Part shown: piece after piece, positions 1 through 11,897 of the stretch
Numbering within the stretch: position 1 is the first letter of the stretch
How the letters are laid out: each line of letters begins with the position of its first letter
Assembly: GCA_002104905.1 (NCBI GenBank)
Contig: MCFE01000157.1
Location: forward strand, 87,422-151,421
From: Basidiobolus meristosporus CBS 931.73
Lineage: Eukaryota; Basidiobolomycota; Basidiobolomycetes; Basidiobolales; Basidiobolaceae
Reading direction: 5' to 3'
DNA: 64,000 nucleotides
Notes under the pieces: model-generated
The model's input: the letters and a program-made list of their open reading frames with translations, nothing else
What the model was told of the DNA's origin: nothing
Database searches by the model: none
Translations under genes and position numbers: made by a program

Positions 1-1640
1 TCTCAATGCACTTTCACTTATTTGTGCAGATCTATCTGGCCAATACTTCCAATTGCCTTATATGGCAAGAAACTTGATGGTCCTCTGCTGGCCTCATTGC
101 TAACCTCTGCTGGCATTATCACAGCAGTACAGTGCCCTACCAATAGCTCTGTATAATGCTGCTGTACTAGTTTACCAAATGGTATTTTCCATTTCTACCT
201 TGCCTTGCACCATTTATATATTCCACTGTAGAATTACCACTTCTTATTTGCTTACTCACTACTTCCTTGGGTATTTTACCTACAGTTTGAATCAGAAAAA
301 AACTATTGCCTCCTGCTTACTGACCTCTACATGCATGCATGCCTGCTGAAATTGACACAATCTATAACCTCAACTTTACAACTCTTTAGTGTGATATTTA
401 CAGAGTTGCCATATATCTTGTATTACTGCTAGCATATACATCTTACAAACATATGCTTGGTTGCTGCCACTTTTGCAATAAATACCACCTGAATATTTGC
501 AAAAAGCCTTATGGTATTTTGCCAATATGTTCCTTCTCCCTGATAAGGTCTAGTCCCCCTAGTAGGTGCATACTGGCTCATGTTTGTGGGGATGCTCTAT
601 TGAATAGCACAGAAATTAGCTTGTGATCAGGAGAAGCCTGGCATACTTTGGTGGAGCTGTGTTGATGAAAATTAGTTTCTTGTTGCACTAAACCTAACTC
701 TGCATTACCTCACTGATTACTGATGCATTGGGTCTGCTTAGATTCATATTGGCAAGGACATAAGTGTCTTCATATGCACATCTGTCCTCAGTATTTCTCA
801 ACTCTTGCTGGCTGTCTTCCATGTCCCAATTCATTAAATCCCTGATAGACTTGAAGGTAATACTCTTAATGAGATTAGGATATGGCAGTGTCCTGCAACT
901 TGACTTGTACTCCTATCTCCTCACACATCTGCTCCATAGGAAACTTCCATAAGGTGAGGCAAGGCTTAGCACACCAACACCACACCAAGCAAGATGGGGT
1001 ATAGAATGGAAACAGTAGCTGCAGCAATCTGTGAACTCAGCTTTATGCTTGTTGTATGGCTGCTCAAGTCCTGTTACAAAGCCCTTGCATAAAAGCTGTA
1101 GATGTGTCAAGTTACCATTAGTGATCTACTTCTAGTAAAATATTTCTACAACATCAACATATGACTCTCAATGCTTCCAGTATACTCTTGGTAAATATGG
1201 CATCAGAAGGCCACTTGAATAAACACACATCCATCTCAACCAGCCCTTGCATATGGGTGTCAATTTAGATTGGAGCTTGTGACAAGTACTTTAGGTAGCA
1301 GATACTGTGAAATATCTTGTCAATTCTTACAGATTTCTCCAGTATCTCAATGGGCTCATACTAATTGAAGTGGCCCATGCACACCTTGATCATTAGTATA
1401 GGGATATTGTGGAAAAGTAAATGAATTGCTTTCAGTGGAAAGCATTTGCTCTGACTTCTGAAGATTCCCTCTGCAGGAAGAAGATGCTCATAATGTTGGT
1501 ATTTGGATAATCATATTGTGTGAGAGCGATGGAGTAAATATCCTGTGTCTCACAAATTCAACAGCAATACCATCCATTGTGCCCAGAAAAGCCAGCTATC
1601 TTGCTGATGGCTGTGGTATCACTAATGCTCATAGTAACTG
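1..1640 (-). mobile_element. C-terminal remnant of a Tnp2/Plavaka-type DNA transposon
   Basis: Read on the minus strand, this stretch is a decayed copy of the 3' part of the Tnp2-type transposon at 13.4-15.1 kb. Matching blocks are 220-360 with 14940-15110, 760-1110 with 14200-14615, and 1240-1400 with 13430-13600. The frame 913-1110 gives a peptide clearly related to the one at 14226-14615 (both carry a KHKAE...CYC.HS..HLAWC pattern). No long open frame survives. The copy abuts a plus-strand R-gene copy at about 1640, the same head-to-head order seen at 10-15 kb, so I read the two as halves of one internally deleted element. Boundaries are approximate and the left end runs out of the window. 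Confidence 0.6.
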
Positions 1641-3930
1641 GTAAGTCTCTGCAGATCTGCAAGCTGACCACAATGCCCTGGCAGATGGGAATGTAGCAAA
1701 TGCAGTACCCTCAATTGTAGACCAGCAAGTGGCCATCCTACCTCTACCACCACCTGTATTGGCAAGTATTTGGTCAGCTCATACCAAGGCATTAATGATG
1801 CAATTAGGTTCAGTGGCTAATAAAATAGATTCAATGGACCAGAGAAATCAGGAAACAGTCCAGAAACTGGATGAGCAGATAATATGTAAAGAGCAGGCAA
1901 TATTCCAGGTAGAGAACTCAGTTTCCTTACTACACAAAAAGGAACACAAGTAGCTCAATGTAACAGCCAAGAATTGATCCATTACACAATATAAGAGTAC
2001 AGGAACACTGTACAGTTTTTGAAGCACAACTACTGTGCCCAAAGATAAAGCCCACAGAAAAACCTATCAGAGCATGGGTGGGAGACAATATGGTGTTTAT
2101 ACCATAGTTTCAAAATCAAAAGACATTGAAGATCCATGAAGCTGTTGAGTGCAATAATGAAGAGTGGGCTAATATACAAGAGGCCTTAAGAAGTCTAGCA
2201 TGCCATCACCTGAAGGTTGGCATACCATGTAACCATCAGGAACTGAGGGCCAAACAAAATGCACTTGACTTGTTCCATGAGCATTATTCTGGATTCAAAC
2301 AGGCAAACTGATTTTGGGCCAGCATTGGTATGCTAAGAAAGTATTGTAAGAATAGTAGAGATTATCAAAGGCAGAAGCACAAGGGTGCCATGGCTGAAAA
2401 CCAGCGGCTTCCTCAAGAGCCCTTTATAAGCAGGGCCAAAAGCTTCAGACAAGTGTTGAAGAGACATCAGGTAGCTGGAAGAGTGCCAATAAGGAAGAGG
2501 CAGGCAGACACAGATGCCCCAACACAACATTTATCAAAGAGAAAGTGTAGCTCCACTAAAGAATCACTCAGTCAAATTAGCACAATAACAGTGAAGGACT
2601 TGACAGTGATATAAACCCACAGCTTTCTCAGGAGCCTGTCACAAGTAGGGCCAGAAGCTCCAAGCAAGTGGTAAAGAAACATTAGGTTGGCAAGAGATTA
2701 CTAGCAAGGAGCAAGCAGGCAAAAACAGATGTACCAGTTCAGCATTCATTAAAGAGAAAACAAAGTACAATACAAGAAGCACTTGGGCATTAGTATGCTA
2801 GGAAAGTATCCCAAGAATAGCAGAAACTATCAAAGGCAGAAGAACAAAGGCATCAAAGCTAAAAACAAGTGGCCTGATCAGGTGCTTGTCACCAGCACAG
2901 CTAAAAGCTCCAAACAAGCAGCAAAGAGATGTCAGGTAGCCTGATGGGTGCCAGTTAGAGACCAGCAGGTAGAAACAGAGACATGTGCGGAGAATTTATC
3001 TCAAAGAGAATGTAATTAAATACAAGAGGCACTCAGTCACAGTACCAATGAAGGACTTAGCAGTGATAAAAGCCTGTGGCTTTGTCAGGATGCTGTCACA
3101 AACAGGGCTGATAATTCCTAGCAAGTGGCTAAGAACTGTCAGGTTGCTGGGAGAGTACTAACTAGCATCAAGCAGGCACAAACAGAATTGCCAGTGCATC
3201 ATTCATCATGGAAAAAAACAGAGTACAATACAAGAAGCACTCAGTCAAAGTAGCAGCAAAGGGCTTGGCATTGATAAAGGTAAAGGTGAGAGAAAAAGGT
3301 CTACCCAGCCAGACACCAGGAAGGGTGAGAAAAGTGCTGTAGTTCTCACCAATTAATGCCATCAGCCCAGAACATGCTGAATTCCATCACAGCCAAGAAC
3401 AGTTACCAACAAGATATCAGCCAGTTGAGTTACACTCCAGTGAGGTAGATGAGTTTACCAATAAAAGCAATTTGTCTACTACTTCCTCTATGTCCTCCAT
3501 TGTAGGCACAGTGAAGATTCAATTGACAGACAAAGTGACATCATCAAGAACTCAAGTGACTATCATTGTACCTAGAGTGGAATTTTGGAACATTAATAGG
3601 CACACCAAGAGGTTGCAGCACTTCTTTAAGTGCATTGCTCAAGAAAATGCACTTGAATATTACAAGAATTTATTGCAAAAGCTGGCAGTTGAAGTGCTAT
3701 ATCTTGCAGTGTCAACTGAAAACCAGGATGTACGGGAACTAGTGAATGAACAATTGCAGAAAGCTGCAGGGCTACTGCCAAAGCTATGGAAAAAAGTTAT
3801 TACAGCAGAAATACTAGTTGAGTGGTGGATTTTAATGGAGTTACTTGTGGAGTGTGCAGCTGGGATTAATATTAGTGTAGAGTATAGGGAATTTTTAGGT
3901 CAATACAATCGACAATTGAGGTACAACTGA
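1640..3930 (+). mobile_element. R-family gene, degenerate copy 1
   Basis: An unrecognised gene family found four times in the first 19 kb; this is the only plus-strand copy. Open pieces are 1729-1953 (a Gln/Glu-rich helical segment that looks like a coiled coil), 2126-2311 (with a conserved W.NIQEALRSLACHHL motif), 2330-2614 (basic, Ser/Gln/Lys-rich repeats around H-Q-V-A-G-R-V-P) and 3472-3930 (152 aa helical C-terminal domain with VEFWNINRHTKRLQHFF). Between them the basic repeat is iterated but broken by stops at 2640-3360. The matching pieces occur in the same order in the other copies, so they were once one long protein of perhaps 700 aa or more. No known domain is recognised. The copy lacks the N-terminal part present at 7671 and 11675. 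Confidence 0.5.
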
Positions 3931-5330
3931 AGCTTAATAGAAATAAATTAATTTGTATGGATGAAAAGTAAGAAAAACAGTTGAGTCAGGAAGTAAGGGG
4001 TATGAAAAAGCAGCAAAAGCCAATTGATGTACACAAATGTAGAAGGTGATTGACTGTCTATGGTCTCAAAGTGAGAGAACTAGCAGAGGACCAACCAAAA
4101 GCCACTTGTGTGTTGTTGTGATGAAAATTTTTTACAAACTTTTCTGATAAATATGGGGTGCATTAGTTTTCCACCATTTCTAACAGTGTCCTGATGGTAT
4201 CAATACCTCTTAGTCTCAGGACTTTATCTTTGTGATGGCCTTTGGATGAAACTATCACAAATATTTTTCATAGGGCTCTACCATCTTGCTTTGTGTCTAT
4301 TTATCACAATTTATCAGACTGCTCTTAACTGACCTATGGATCTCTGCCTTCTACCCAAAACTTGTGAGTAAGCTTATAAAGGAGTACCAACCATCTGTGT
4401 TACCCTGAGGCTTTCCCTGTCTTGTCCTCCCAAGCTGAAGATGCTTCATTGTTGTAAAGTTTTTGGCCAAAGCTGTATACACTGTATTATTCTTCCGGTG
4501 TAGTTTACAGCTGTACAGTATTGGGTCTTCAGCTCAATACTCTATCAAAGGACATCAAAGCCAGTACCCTTTGAAGTAATTCTAACTTATTTAAAGTTGA
4601 GGATTGTGGTTGAAAACTGTCTTATTGACAAATCCATGTCTTTAATACCCACACATTAGCTATTAGTATCTGTGGTAATGGAAAGTATTCCATTACTACA
4701 ATATCTCAAAACCACTATTGGACTCATTTCTTTATTTTACTTTTTACTATTGTAACACACAAGTGAAAGATCAAGAAATTCCATCTTTGAAGGACAAATA
4801 GTCCATACCCTGACAAGCAATCCACCCAAGAATATTATGTCATACAGAAAATGCAGTAGCCAACATATGTTTCAAATTACAGCTCATTTGAAGCAGTACT
4901 TAAGGAGTTATAACCAAAAGAGTCCAATTATTATATATACTATGCCTCTATTGCTAGGATTACTATGGTGACTTTGATTGTGTGTAACTTTTGAACCAGC
5001 AAGTGCAATCATGTGAAATTTCTACAGGTGCTGCACCCATGTTCAATCTGCACTACTGCAAAATTTAGCTTTAAATCACATGTATTGCTTGCGCAATTGC
5101 CAAAAACTTTGATCCTTCAGAGATTTCATATATATGACTTCCCCAGCTGAAAAATAAAGGAGAGCCTCTCTTTCCAGAACCTCCACACTATGATTACAAG
5201 TTTAAAGGTTATAAGACTTCCCCTGCATCACTTGAACTGTTGAGTATTCTGACTTAATTGGTACTACATCAGTGAAGAGACTACAAAGCTCATAAGAATC
5301 CAATCTAAGTTCTAAAAGAAAAGTACTACT
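3931..5330. other. Non-coding AT-rich stretch with no recognised gene
   Basis: No open frame of note on either strand and no recognisable repeat ends. Composition is AT-rich and almost free of CpG, like the transposon remnants on both sides, so it is probably old decayed repeat sequence. Confidence 0.5.
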
Positions 5331-5339
5331 TTTCTGTTG

Positions 5340-5670
5340 GAAAAGTCCCCTCTAAGAAGCTGCTTTACTCTAAAGACACCCCTTTAGAGACCTCTTTAAG
5401 AAACCCCTTTACTCTAAAGAAGCCCTTTTAGGCACCCCCTTTTATAAAGTCCACCTTAGAGACCACTACAAGAAGCCACTTTACTCTAAAGACACCCCTT
5501 TAGAGACCCCCTTAAGAATCCCCTTTACTCTAAAAAAGCCCCTTTAGGCACCCCTTTAGTGTTAAGTCCACTTTAGAGACCATTACAAGAAGCCCTTTTA
5601 CTCCAAAGACACCCCTTTAGGTGTCAAGACCCCTTTAGGGACTTATACACCACACCCCTTTAGCTCAAAG
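5340..5670. repeat. Minisatellite, about 116-base period, rich in CCCCTTTAG
   Basis: About 2.8 tandem units of 116-117 bases. The phrase CTTTACTCTAAAGACACCCC recurs near 5361, 5477 and, with one change, 5594. Inside each unit the short word CCCCTTTAG recurs several times, so the array has a second, shorter internal period. Units differ by scattered substitutions and small indels. It does not encode protein. Confidence 0.8.
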
Positions 5671-5690
5671 GGGAGTTTAAATTTCCATAT

Positions 5691-6017
5691 TTGAAGATAT
5701 TATCTCAGAAAGATAAGAGTGAATATGCTCAATAGTCAACAGAAGGTCAGAACACTGCTGCAGTAGTGAGAATCATGGCCTATAGTATATTTTGAGCCAT
5801 TGATTGAGGATATTAGTGAAAGTTGTATCTTCTATTGGTATATCAAACACCCAATTAACTATTTCAGTATTAGCATACTGGAAGTTGTTGTATATTGTTG
5901 ATTAGCCTCTAATTGCAGAACAAGCCCCAAACTAATCATAATACAACACAACATATTCAGTATTCCTGAGTCTGCCCAAGCAACCTCTCCACCTCCTGCT
6001 ACCTTGTCATGTCCAGC
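5691..6017. other. Gap without a recognised feature
   Basis: AT-rich sequence between the minisatellite and the end of R copy 2. Nothing recognised on either strand. Confidence 0.4.
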
Positions 6018-7671
6018 CTAGTGTACAACTTTGCAAGTCTCATGGCTGCCTATGCCCAGCTGCATCAGGACAATGAATACCTCAGGACACCTTGCAATAC
6101 TCAAGTGCATTTTCTTGAGCTCAGCTCTTGAAGACATGCTGTAACCTCTTGGTGTGCTTATCAATATTCCAAAATCCCACTGAAGACATTGTGATAGCCT
6201 TTTGAGTTCTTGAATTGTTGCTTTGTCTGTGAGTGAGATCTCCACTCTGTCAATAATGGAGAATGTGGAGGCTGTGGTAGACAAATTGCCTTTCTCTGCA
6301 ACCTCATTTACCTCACTCAAGTGTGGCTCAACTGACCATGCTTCCAACTTTGTTTAAGTGCTTCTTGTAATGAACTACATTTTCTTCTTGATAAATGCTG
6401 CTCTAATGCATCTTTATTGGCCTGCTTGTCCCTTACTGGAACTCTGCAGGCAACCCAATGCTTCTTTCCTGCTTGTTTTGAGCTCTAAGCCCATGCTGTG
6501 ATGGGCTCCTGAGGTAGCTGCAGGTATTTATCACTGCCAGGTCCCAGGAGTGCTTCTTAAGTGGAACTATACTTTTCCTTGAGAAATATTTTGCTGGTGT
6601 GTCTGTGTCTGCTTGCTTGTCCCAATTGGCACTCTTCCAATTGCCTTATGTCTCTTTGCTGCTTATTTAGAGCTTTTGGCCCTGCTTGTGACTGGCTCTG
6701 GAGGAAGCTGCTGGTTTTTAGTCATTGCACCCTTGCTCTTCTGCCTTTGATAGTTTCTGCTATTATTGAGATACTTACTTAGTAAACCAATGCTGGCCCA
6801 AAGTCTGTTTTCTTGTTTGAGTCCAGGATAATGGTAATGCAACAAGTCAAGCACATTCTGCATGACCTAGAGTTCCTGATGGTTCTATTGAATGCCAGCC
6901 TTGAGGTGTTGGCATGCTACACTTCTAAAGGCCTCTTGTTTATTAGTCCACTTTTCATCATTGCACTCAATGTCTTCACAGATCTTCAATGTTTTTTGAT
7001 TTTAGAGCTTGGTATAAACACTACATTTTCCCCCTCAAATGCTGTAATAGGTTTTTCTCTAGGCTTATCTTTGAGCACTGCTGATGTGCTTCAAGGACTG
7101 TACAGTGTTCCTCTGCTGTTACATCGAGAGATGGCTCAATTCTTGGCTGTGGCATTAAGCAACTTGAGTTCCTTCTTTGCAGCAAAAATACTGCTTTCTC
7201 TACCCAGGATATTGATTGGTCAACACATATTATTTGCTCATTATGTTTCTGGGCTATTTCCTGAATAATCTGGGCCTTTTCATCTCTCCTATCAGCCACT
7301 GCACCTGATTGTCTCATTAATGCTCTGGTATGAGCTGACAGCATACTTGCTAATACAGGTGGTGATGATGCTATGACAGCCAATTGCTGGTCTTCAACTG
7401 TAGGTACTGCTTTTGCTACATTCTCATCTGCCTCAGCATTATGATCAGCTTGCAGCTCTGCAAAGATTTCCAGTGACCTACTTAACTGAGAGCCTGAGGA
7501 GTTCCCATTATTACCTTCAGTGGACATACTGTTCACAGGGCCTTTTTTGATTGTAGCCCCACTTGTTGCACTGAATGTCAATGCATGCTGTTGTCCAAGC
7601 ATTCTTTGGCTGCAGTCAGTGATGGGGTTTGGTTGGGAACCAGACACCTTTGCCTCATTTTTTGGCAGCAT
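6018..7671 (-). mobile_element. R-family gene, degenerate copy 2
   Basis: Minus-strand copy with the best-preserved N-terminus: the open frame 7021-7671 encodes 216 aa beginning MLPKNEAKVSGSQPN, low-complexity at first, then a segment V.ASMLSAHTRALMRQSGAV and a likely coiled coil near residues 125-170. Downstream, 6663-6863 carries the ALDLLHYHYPG...KYLNNSRNYQRQK block and 6018-6347 a rearranged C-terminal part. Frameshifts and stops separate the pieces. The order matches the other three copies. Function unknown. Its upstream side carries no Tnp2 gene; a piggyBac remnant lies there instead. Confidence 0.5.
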
Positions 7672-7857
7672 ATTTATGGAAGTGAGTCAAGCCAAAGGGG
7701 AAACAGTGTTACATATATGTGTATCTGTGGTGCCACAAATTTATTTGTAATGCTTACTATGGCAGGTCATTATTGAGCCTTACATTTATTTAGGTTCAAT
7801 GTCTCAAATACAAGATTATCTTAAATTCACCTGATTATTAACAGGTAGAGATTAGCT

Positions 7858-8062
7858 CAATTGGACCAAATGGTCCAATTGTATTTGATTTAATTTGACC
7901 TCATAGCAAGGATATATGAAGTCTAAATGAAGTTTGTGAAATCTCTCTGGTATGCACTTTGTGCTGGTACTTAGATTTTTCACAATGGTTGCAAATACTT
8001 TGGCTTATATTGCCTTTACTGGAGCAACCTTTGGCAAATTTTAATTGGACCAAATGGTCCAA
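7858..8062. repeat. Two copies of a GGACCAAATGGTCC palindrome
   Basis: A 24-base near-perfect palindrome at 7858-7881 (11-base arms around AA) contains the core TTGGACCAAATGGTCCAA. The same 18-base core recurs at 8045-8062. Related but looser GGACCAAAT...GGTCC arrangements occur at about 13721-13748 and 15207-15231. They may be terminal or subterminal repeats of one of the local DNA transposons. The pair lies at the downstream side of the piggyBac remnant. Confidence 0.6.
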
Positions 8063-9557
8063 CACTTCATTGATGAATAATGGGTATGGCTTTAAGCAAT
8101 TATATTTCAAACATTTAATAGCCAATCCTACTAACTGCTAAGAATTATTGAGCATCATTTGTTTTTTCATATACCACCTTCAAGTGCCTAGTATAGCAGT
8201 CCTTACACCTTGGGTGGCCAGGGTTGCAACTGCATAAAAACTCAACCCTAGTGCCTGTAACATGAGTGGTAGACAAGTTTTGCAAGCTAATCTATGGTAC
8301 TTTGAGCCATAAGCTTTACTCATTGACAGGTAAGTGTGATTTTCATCACATCTGAGTTGCCTCTGACTACCCAATGGCCCCTTGATGTCTGAACCAGCCA
8401 ACCTCTTACAATATTGCAAGAAATTGTATGCTAAAATATCCTAAATAATCGTATGGCCAGTACCAAACCAAGGCTTGACTAATTGCTTGCAGTGGAAGTC
8501 AACTTGGACATACCAGGATCATTGTCATATTCCTTCTGTAACTAATCACTCACTGCATCTATTCTCAGGAAACAAGCAGTATTATGGTATGCTAAAGTCT
8601 TGAACTCCTGTTTGATGGGAAGTGGCTTTCACAAGACTTTCTTAACTTTGGGAAAACCAGCTGCTAACCATTGATTCATTGATTCATCAATGACTAAATA
8701 CTTGCAGGGCTCTGAACAAGTTGTCATGTGCTCATTAAAGGCATCAGTATTTGATCTAATTTGATAAAGAACATCAATTTCTTGATGTTCATGGGAAGGG
8801 ATTCCAAGAATGTGCACTTTTAGAATCTGTTTAAATCTTCTATATGACATATATTCTGTAAAGTCAATGCTCAGTAAGAAATGAGAAGAAGCCTGCTTCC
8901 AGTAAGCTTTTTTGTTGGAATGATTGATTAATGCAATCCACTTCATGTACTTGGCAAATGCAATGTCAGTCCAGGGGCCAATGCTAGTTGCATAAGTATT
9001 AATCGTACAAATGATAGTGCAAAAGTGATGTAAAGGGAGGAAGAACAAGAATTAATCCAGTGGTGAGGCATTTCTAGCATTTTTCATATTTAACCAAGCT
9101 TTACAGAGGTAAAACCATGAGCTGGCCCACTTGTATGGGAATCAATATATACTTCCTTAGTTATCCAGGTGTCTGCTGCAGTAAGGTCACTTTCATCTTC
9201 CTCCTGCTCCTCTTCTTGGATTGCATCCTCCAATAGGTCTTCAGTAACAATACTCTTGGTAGTATTAGCAGTTGCATGTTCAATGTTTCCCAAGGTATCA
9301 TTACTGTTGGCCTTGATATACTTTAAAAAGTTTTGTAAAAGAGTTAATGTACTCCCTGGTACCAGATTCAAAATTACATCATTTTTCACATTGCTGTTAA
9401 CTGTTGAGTGTGGAGTGGTAACCCACTTGAAGCTCAAACTAAGTGTATTCCAGTCAAAATGCAGAGATAAAAGTTGTTTAACTTCCTTATGTTTGATAAA
9501 TTGCTTGGATACTGATACATGCACATTAACATCAAGATGTTTACTGGCAGGAGGCAT
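7901..9557 (-). mobile_element. piggyBac-type transposon remnant with broken transposase gene
   Basis: Minus-strand transposase of the piggyBac family (DDE_Tnp_1_7). Open pieces in order are 9090-9557 (N-terminus with an acidic Glu/Asp stretch), 8629-9048 (the family's F..F.PLHHF, TNxYA-like, YMSYRRFKQIL and KYLVIDESM motifs, the last containing a catalytic Asp) and 8180-8419 (C-terminal part). Between them, the minus-strand translation of 8420-8630 still shows a KPWFGTG.TI.-like block typical of the family but with several stops. The gene is therefore dead. Element ends were not defined: piggyBac elements insert at TTAA, and no convincing TTAA-bounded pair was found. Confidence 0.75.
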
Positions 9558-9729
9558 GGTTTAAGTCTTAAGTAAAGATAAAACAAATTTGACAAATTAT
9601 CAAAGCAACTCCAAAAAATAAATATCAGATTCTTGTTCATCAGAATATGATATGAAACAAACAAAACAAGACACCCATCCAGAAAAAATATTGTACTAAT
9701 TAGATCAAATGATCCGGCCAATTCTCTAC

Positions 9730-10011
9730 TTGTTAACAAAAAGTGATATAAAAGCGTTATGTTATTGAGTGTCAAATGATTGCCCATTGACCAGACTACT
9801 TTGGCCCAACACCATATGAGAAGCAAAAAAAAGGCTATGTTGCTCTTGTTGCAAGTCTCTCAGCCAAGAAGCATGCAGACAGAAGTAAAAAGTGGTACAA
9901 AGCTCATGGCCAGTGTTTTGCCACACAAGTTACATTTGACCATTGCCTAGTCACTACTTTACCTACAAAATCTTGTCAGCCACTTGATACTTCTATAAGT
10001 TTTGAGCTCCT
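9730..10011 (+). mobile_element. 5' fragment of a second Tnp2/Plavaka copy
   Basis: This stretch matches the start of the Tnp2 ORF at 11840-12110, including the upstream AAAAAGTGATATAA block and the words for CQPLDTSIS. It breaks off at about 10011, where R copy 3 begins abruptly. The frame carries several changes and is not open. Confidence 0.6.
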
Positions 10012-11675
10012 AACACTATAGCCTTGTCTGTCAGTGGGATCTTCCCTCTGTTAACAATGGAGGATGTGGAGGCTGTGGTAGAAGAATTGCCTTTTTCAGC
10101 AAACTCATCTACCTTATTGGAGTGTAGCTCAACTTGCTACGCTTCCAACTCCTGAGAAAACAGCTGCTTTCTTGCTGGTAATTCTTCTTAGCTATGATGG
10201 GACTCAGTCTGGTTCTGGCTTATGGCATTAATTGGCAAGAGCTACAGTTTTTTAGCATGCCTCCCTGTCTCAGGCTTGGGTAAACATTTTTCCCATTGCC
10301 TTTTCCTTTATCACTGCCAGGTATTTCAATGCTACTTTGTCTGAGTGCTTCTTTTAAAGAACTATGTTTTCTCCTGAATAAATTCAGCTCTGAAGCATCT
10401 GTTTTGGCCTGCTTATCCCTTCCTGGCACTCTTCTGGCAGCCTGAAGTTTCTTTTCTGCTTATTTTGAGCTCTCACCATAGTTGTGACAGGCTCCTGTAA
10501 AAGGGGCTGCTTTTATCACAGCCAGGTCCTTCACTGCTACTTTGACTGGGTGCTTCTTGAGTGGTACTATGCTTTTTCCTTAATAAACATTGTGCTGCTG
10601 CATCCATGTCTGCCTGCTTGTCCCTAATTGGCACTCTTCCAGCTACCTGATGTCTCTTTGATGCTTGTCTGGAGCTTTTGGCCCTGCTTGTAATGGGCAC
10701 TTGAGGAAGCCGCTGGTTTTTAGCCATGGCACCCTTGTTCTTCTGCCTTTGATAGTCTCTGCTATTTTTAAGATACTGTCTTAGCATACCAATGCTGGCC
10801 CAAAATCAGTTTGCCCATTTGAATCCAGGATAATACTCATGGAACAAGTCAAGTGCATTTGGTTTGGCCTTGAGTTTCTGATAGTTACATGCTATGCTGG
10901 CCTTCAGGTGATGGCATGCTAGACTTCTTAAGGCCTCTTGTATATTAGCCCACTCTTTATAATTGCACTCAATGGCTCCACGGATCTTCAATGTCTTTGA
11001 TTTTGAAACTTTGGTATAAACACCATATTGTCTCCCTCCCAGGCTGTGATAGGTTTTTCTGTGGGCTTTATCAATGGGCACTGTTGTTGTGCTTCAAAGA
11101 CTGTACAGTGTTTCTCTGCTGTTACATTGGGAAATGGCTCAACTCTTGGCTGTGACATTGAGCTACTTGAGTTCCTTCTTTGCAGCAAAGATACTGCTTT
11201 CTCTATCTGGGATATTGATTGCTCTACATATATTATTGGCTCATCCTGTTTCTGGACTATTTCCTGATTACTCTGGGCCATTGCATCTATCCCACCAGCC
11301 ACTGCACCTAATTGCTTTATTAATGCTTTGGTATGAGCTGATAACATACTTGCTAATATAGGTGGTGGTGATGTTATCATGGCCACTTGCGATCTTCAAC
11401 AGAGGGTACTGCATTTGCTACATGCTCCTCTGCCTGAGCATAATGGTCAGCTTGTGGCTCTGCAGAGGTTCTTAATTGCCTACTTGACTGAGAGCCTGAG
11501 GAGTCTGCATTATTACCTTCAATGGGCACACTGTCCACAGGACCCTTTTTGGAATATAGTCCTGCTTGTTGCTCTTGAATGTCAAAGCAAGCTGTTGTCC
11601 AACCATTCTTCTGTTACCATCAGCAGTGGGGTTTGGTTGAGAACCAGAAAACTTTGCTTTAACTTTTGGCGGCAT
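10012..11675 (-). mobile_element. R-family gene, degenerate copy 3, head-to-head with Tnp2
   Basis: Minus-strand copy. Pieces in order are 11472-11675 (N-terminus MPPKVKAKFSGSQPNPTADG), 10988-11386 (coiled-coil region; QKQDEPIIYVEQSISQIEKA), 10806-11081 (KEWANIQEALRSLACHHLK), 10473-10787 and 10220-10429 (basic Ser/Gln/Lys repeats with RVP.RD.QA.....). It starts 223 bases from the Tnp2 ORF at 11898 on the opposite strand, so the two could share a divergent promoter. The gene is broken by frameshifts. En/Spm-type elements are known to encode two proteins, a transposase and a DNA-binding partner. Whether R is such a partner is inference. Confidence 0.55.
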
Positions 11676-11897
11676 ATATATGGAAGTGAGTCAAACCAAA
11701 GTGAAAATAGTGTTACATATACATGTTTATGCGGTGCCAAAACTTTATTTATAATGCTTACTATGGTGGGTCATCATTAAATCTTACATTTATGTAGGTA
11801 AAATGTCTGAAATACATGACTGTCTTAAGTTCACATGAGTATTGACCAAAAAGTGATATAATAGCAATATATTGTTGAAGGTCAAACTGTTTGCCCC

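Noticed and set aside
5340-5670. CRISPR-like array
   Set aside because: Units are contiguous and similar along their whole length with no unique spacers; a minisatellite in a eukaryotic genome.
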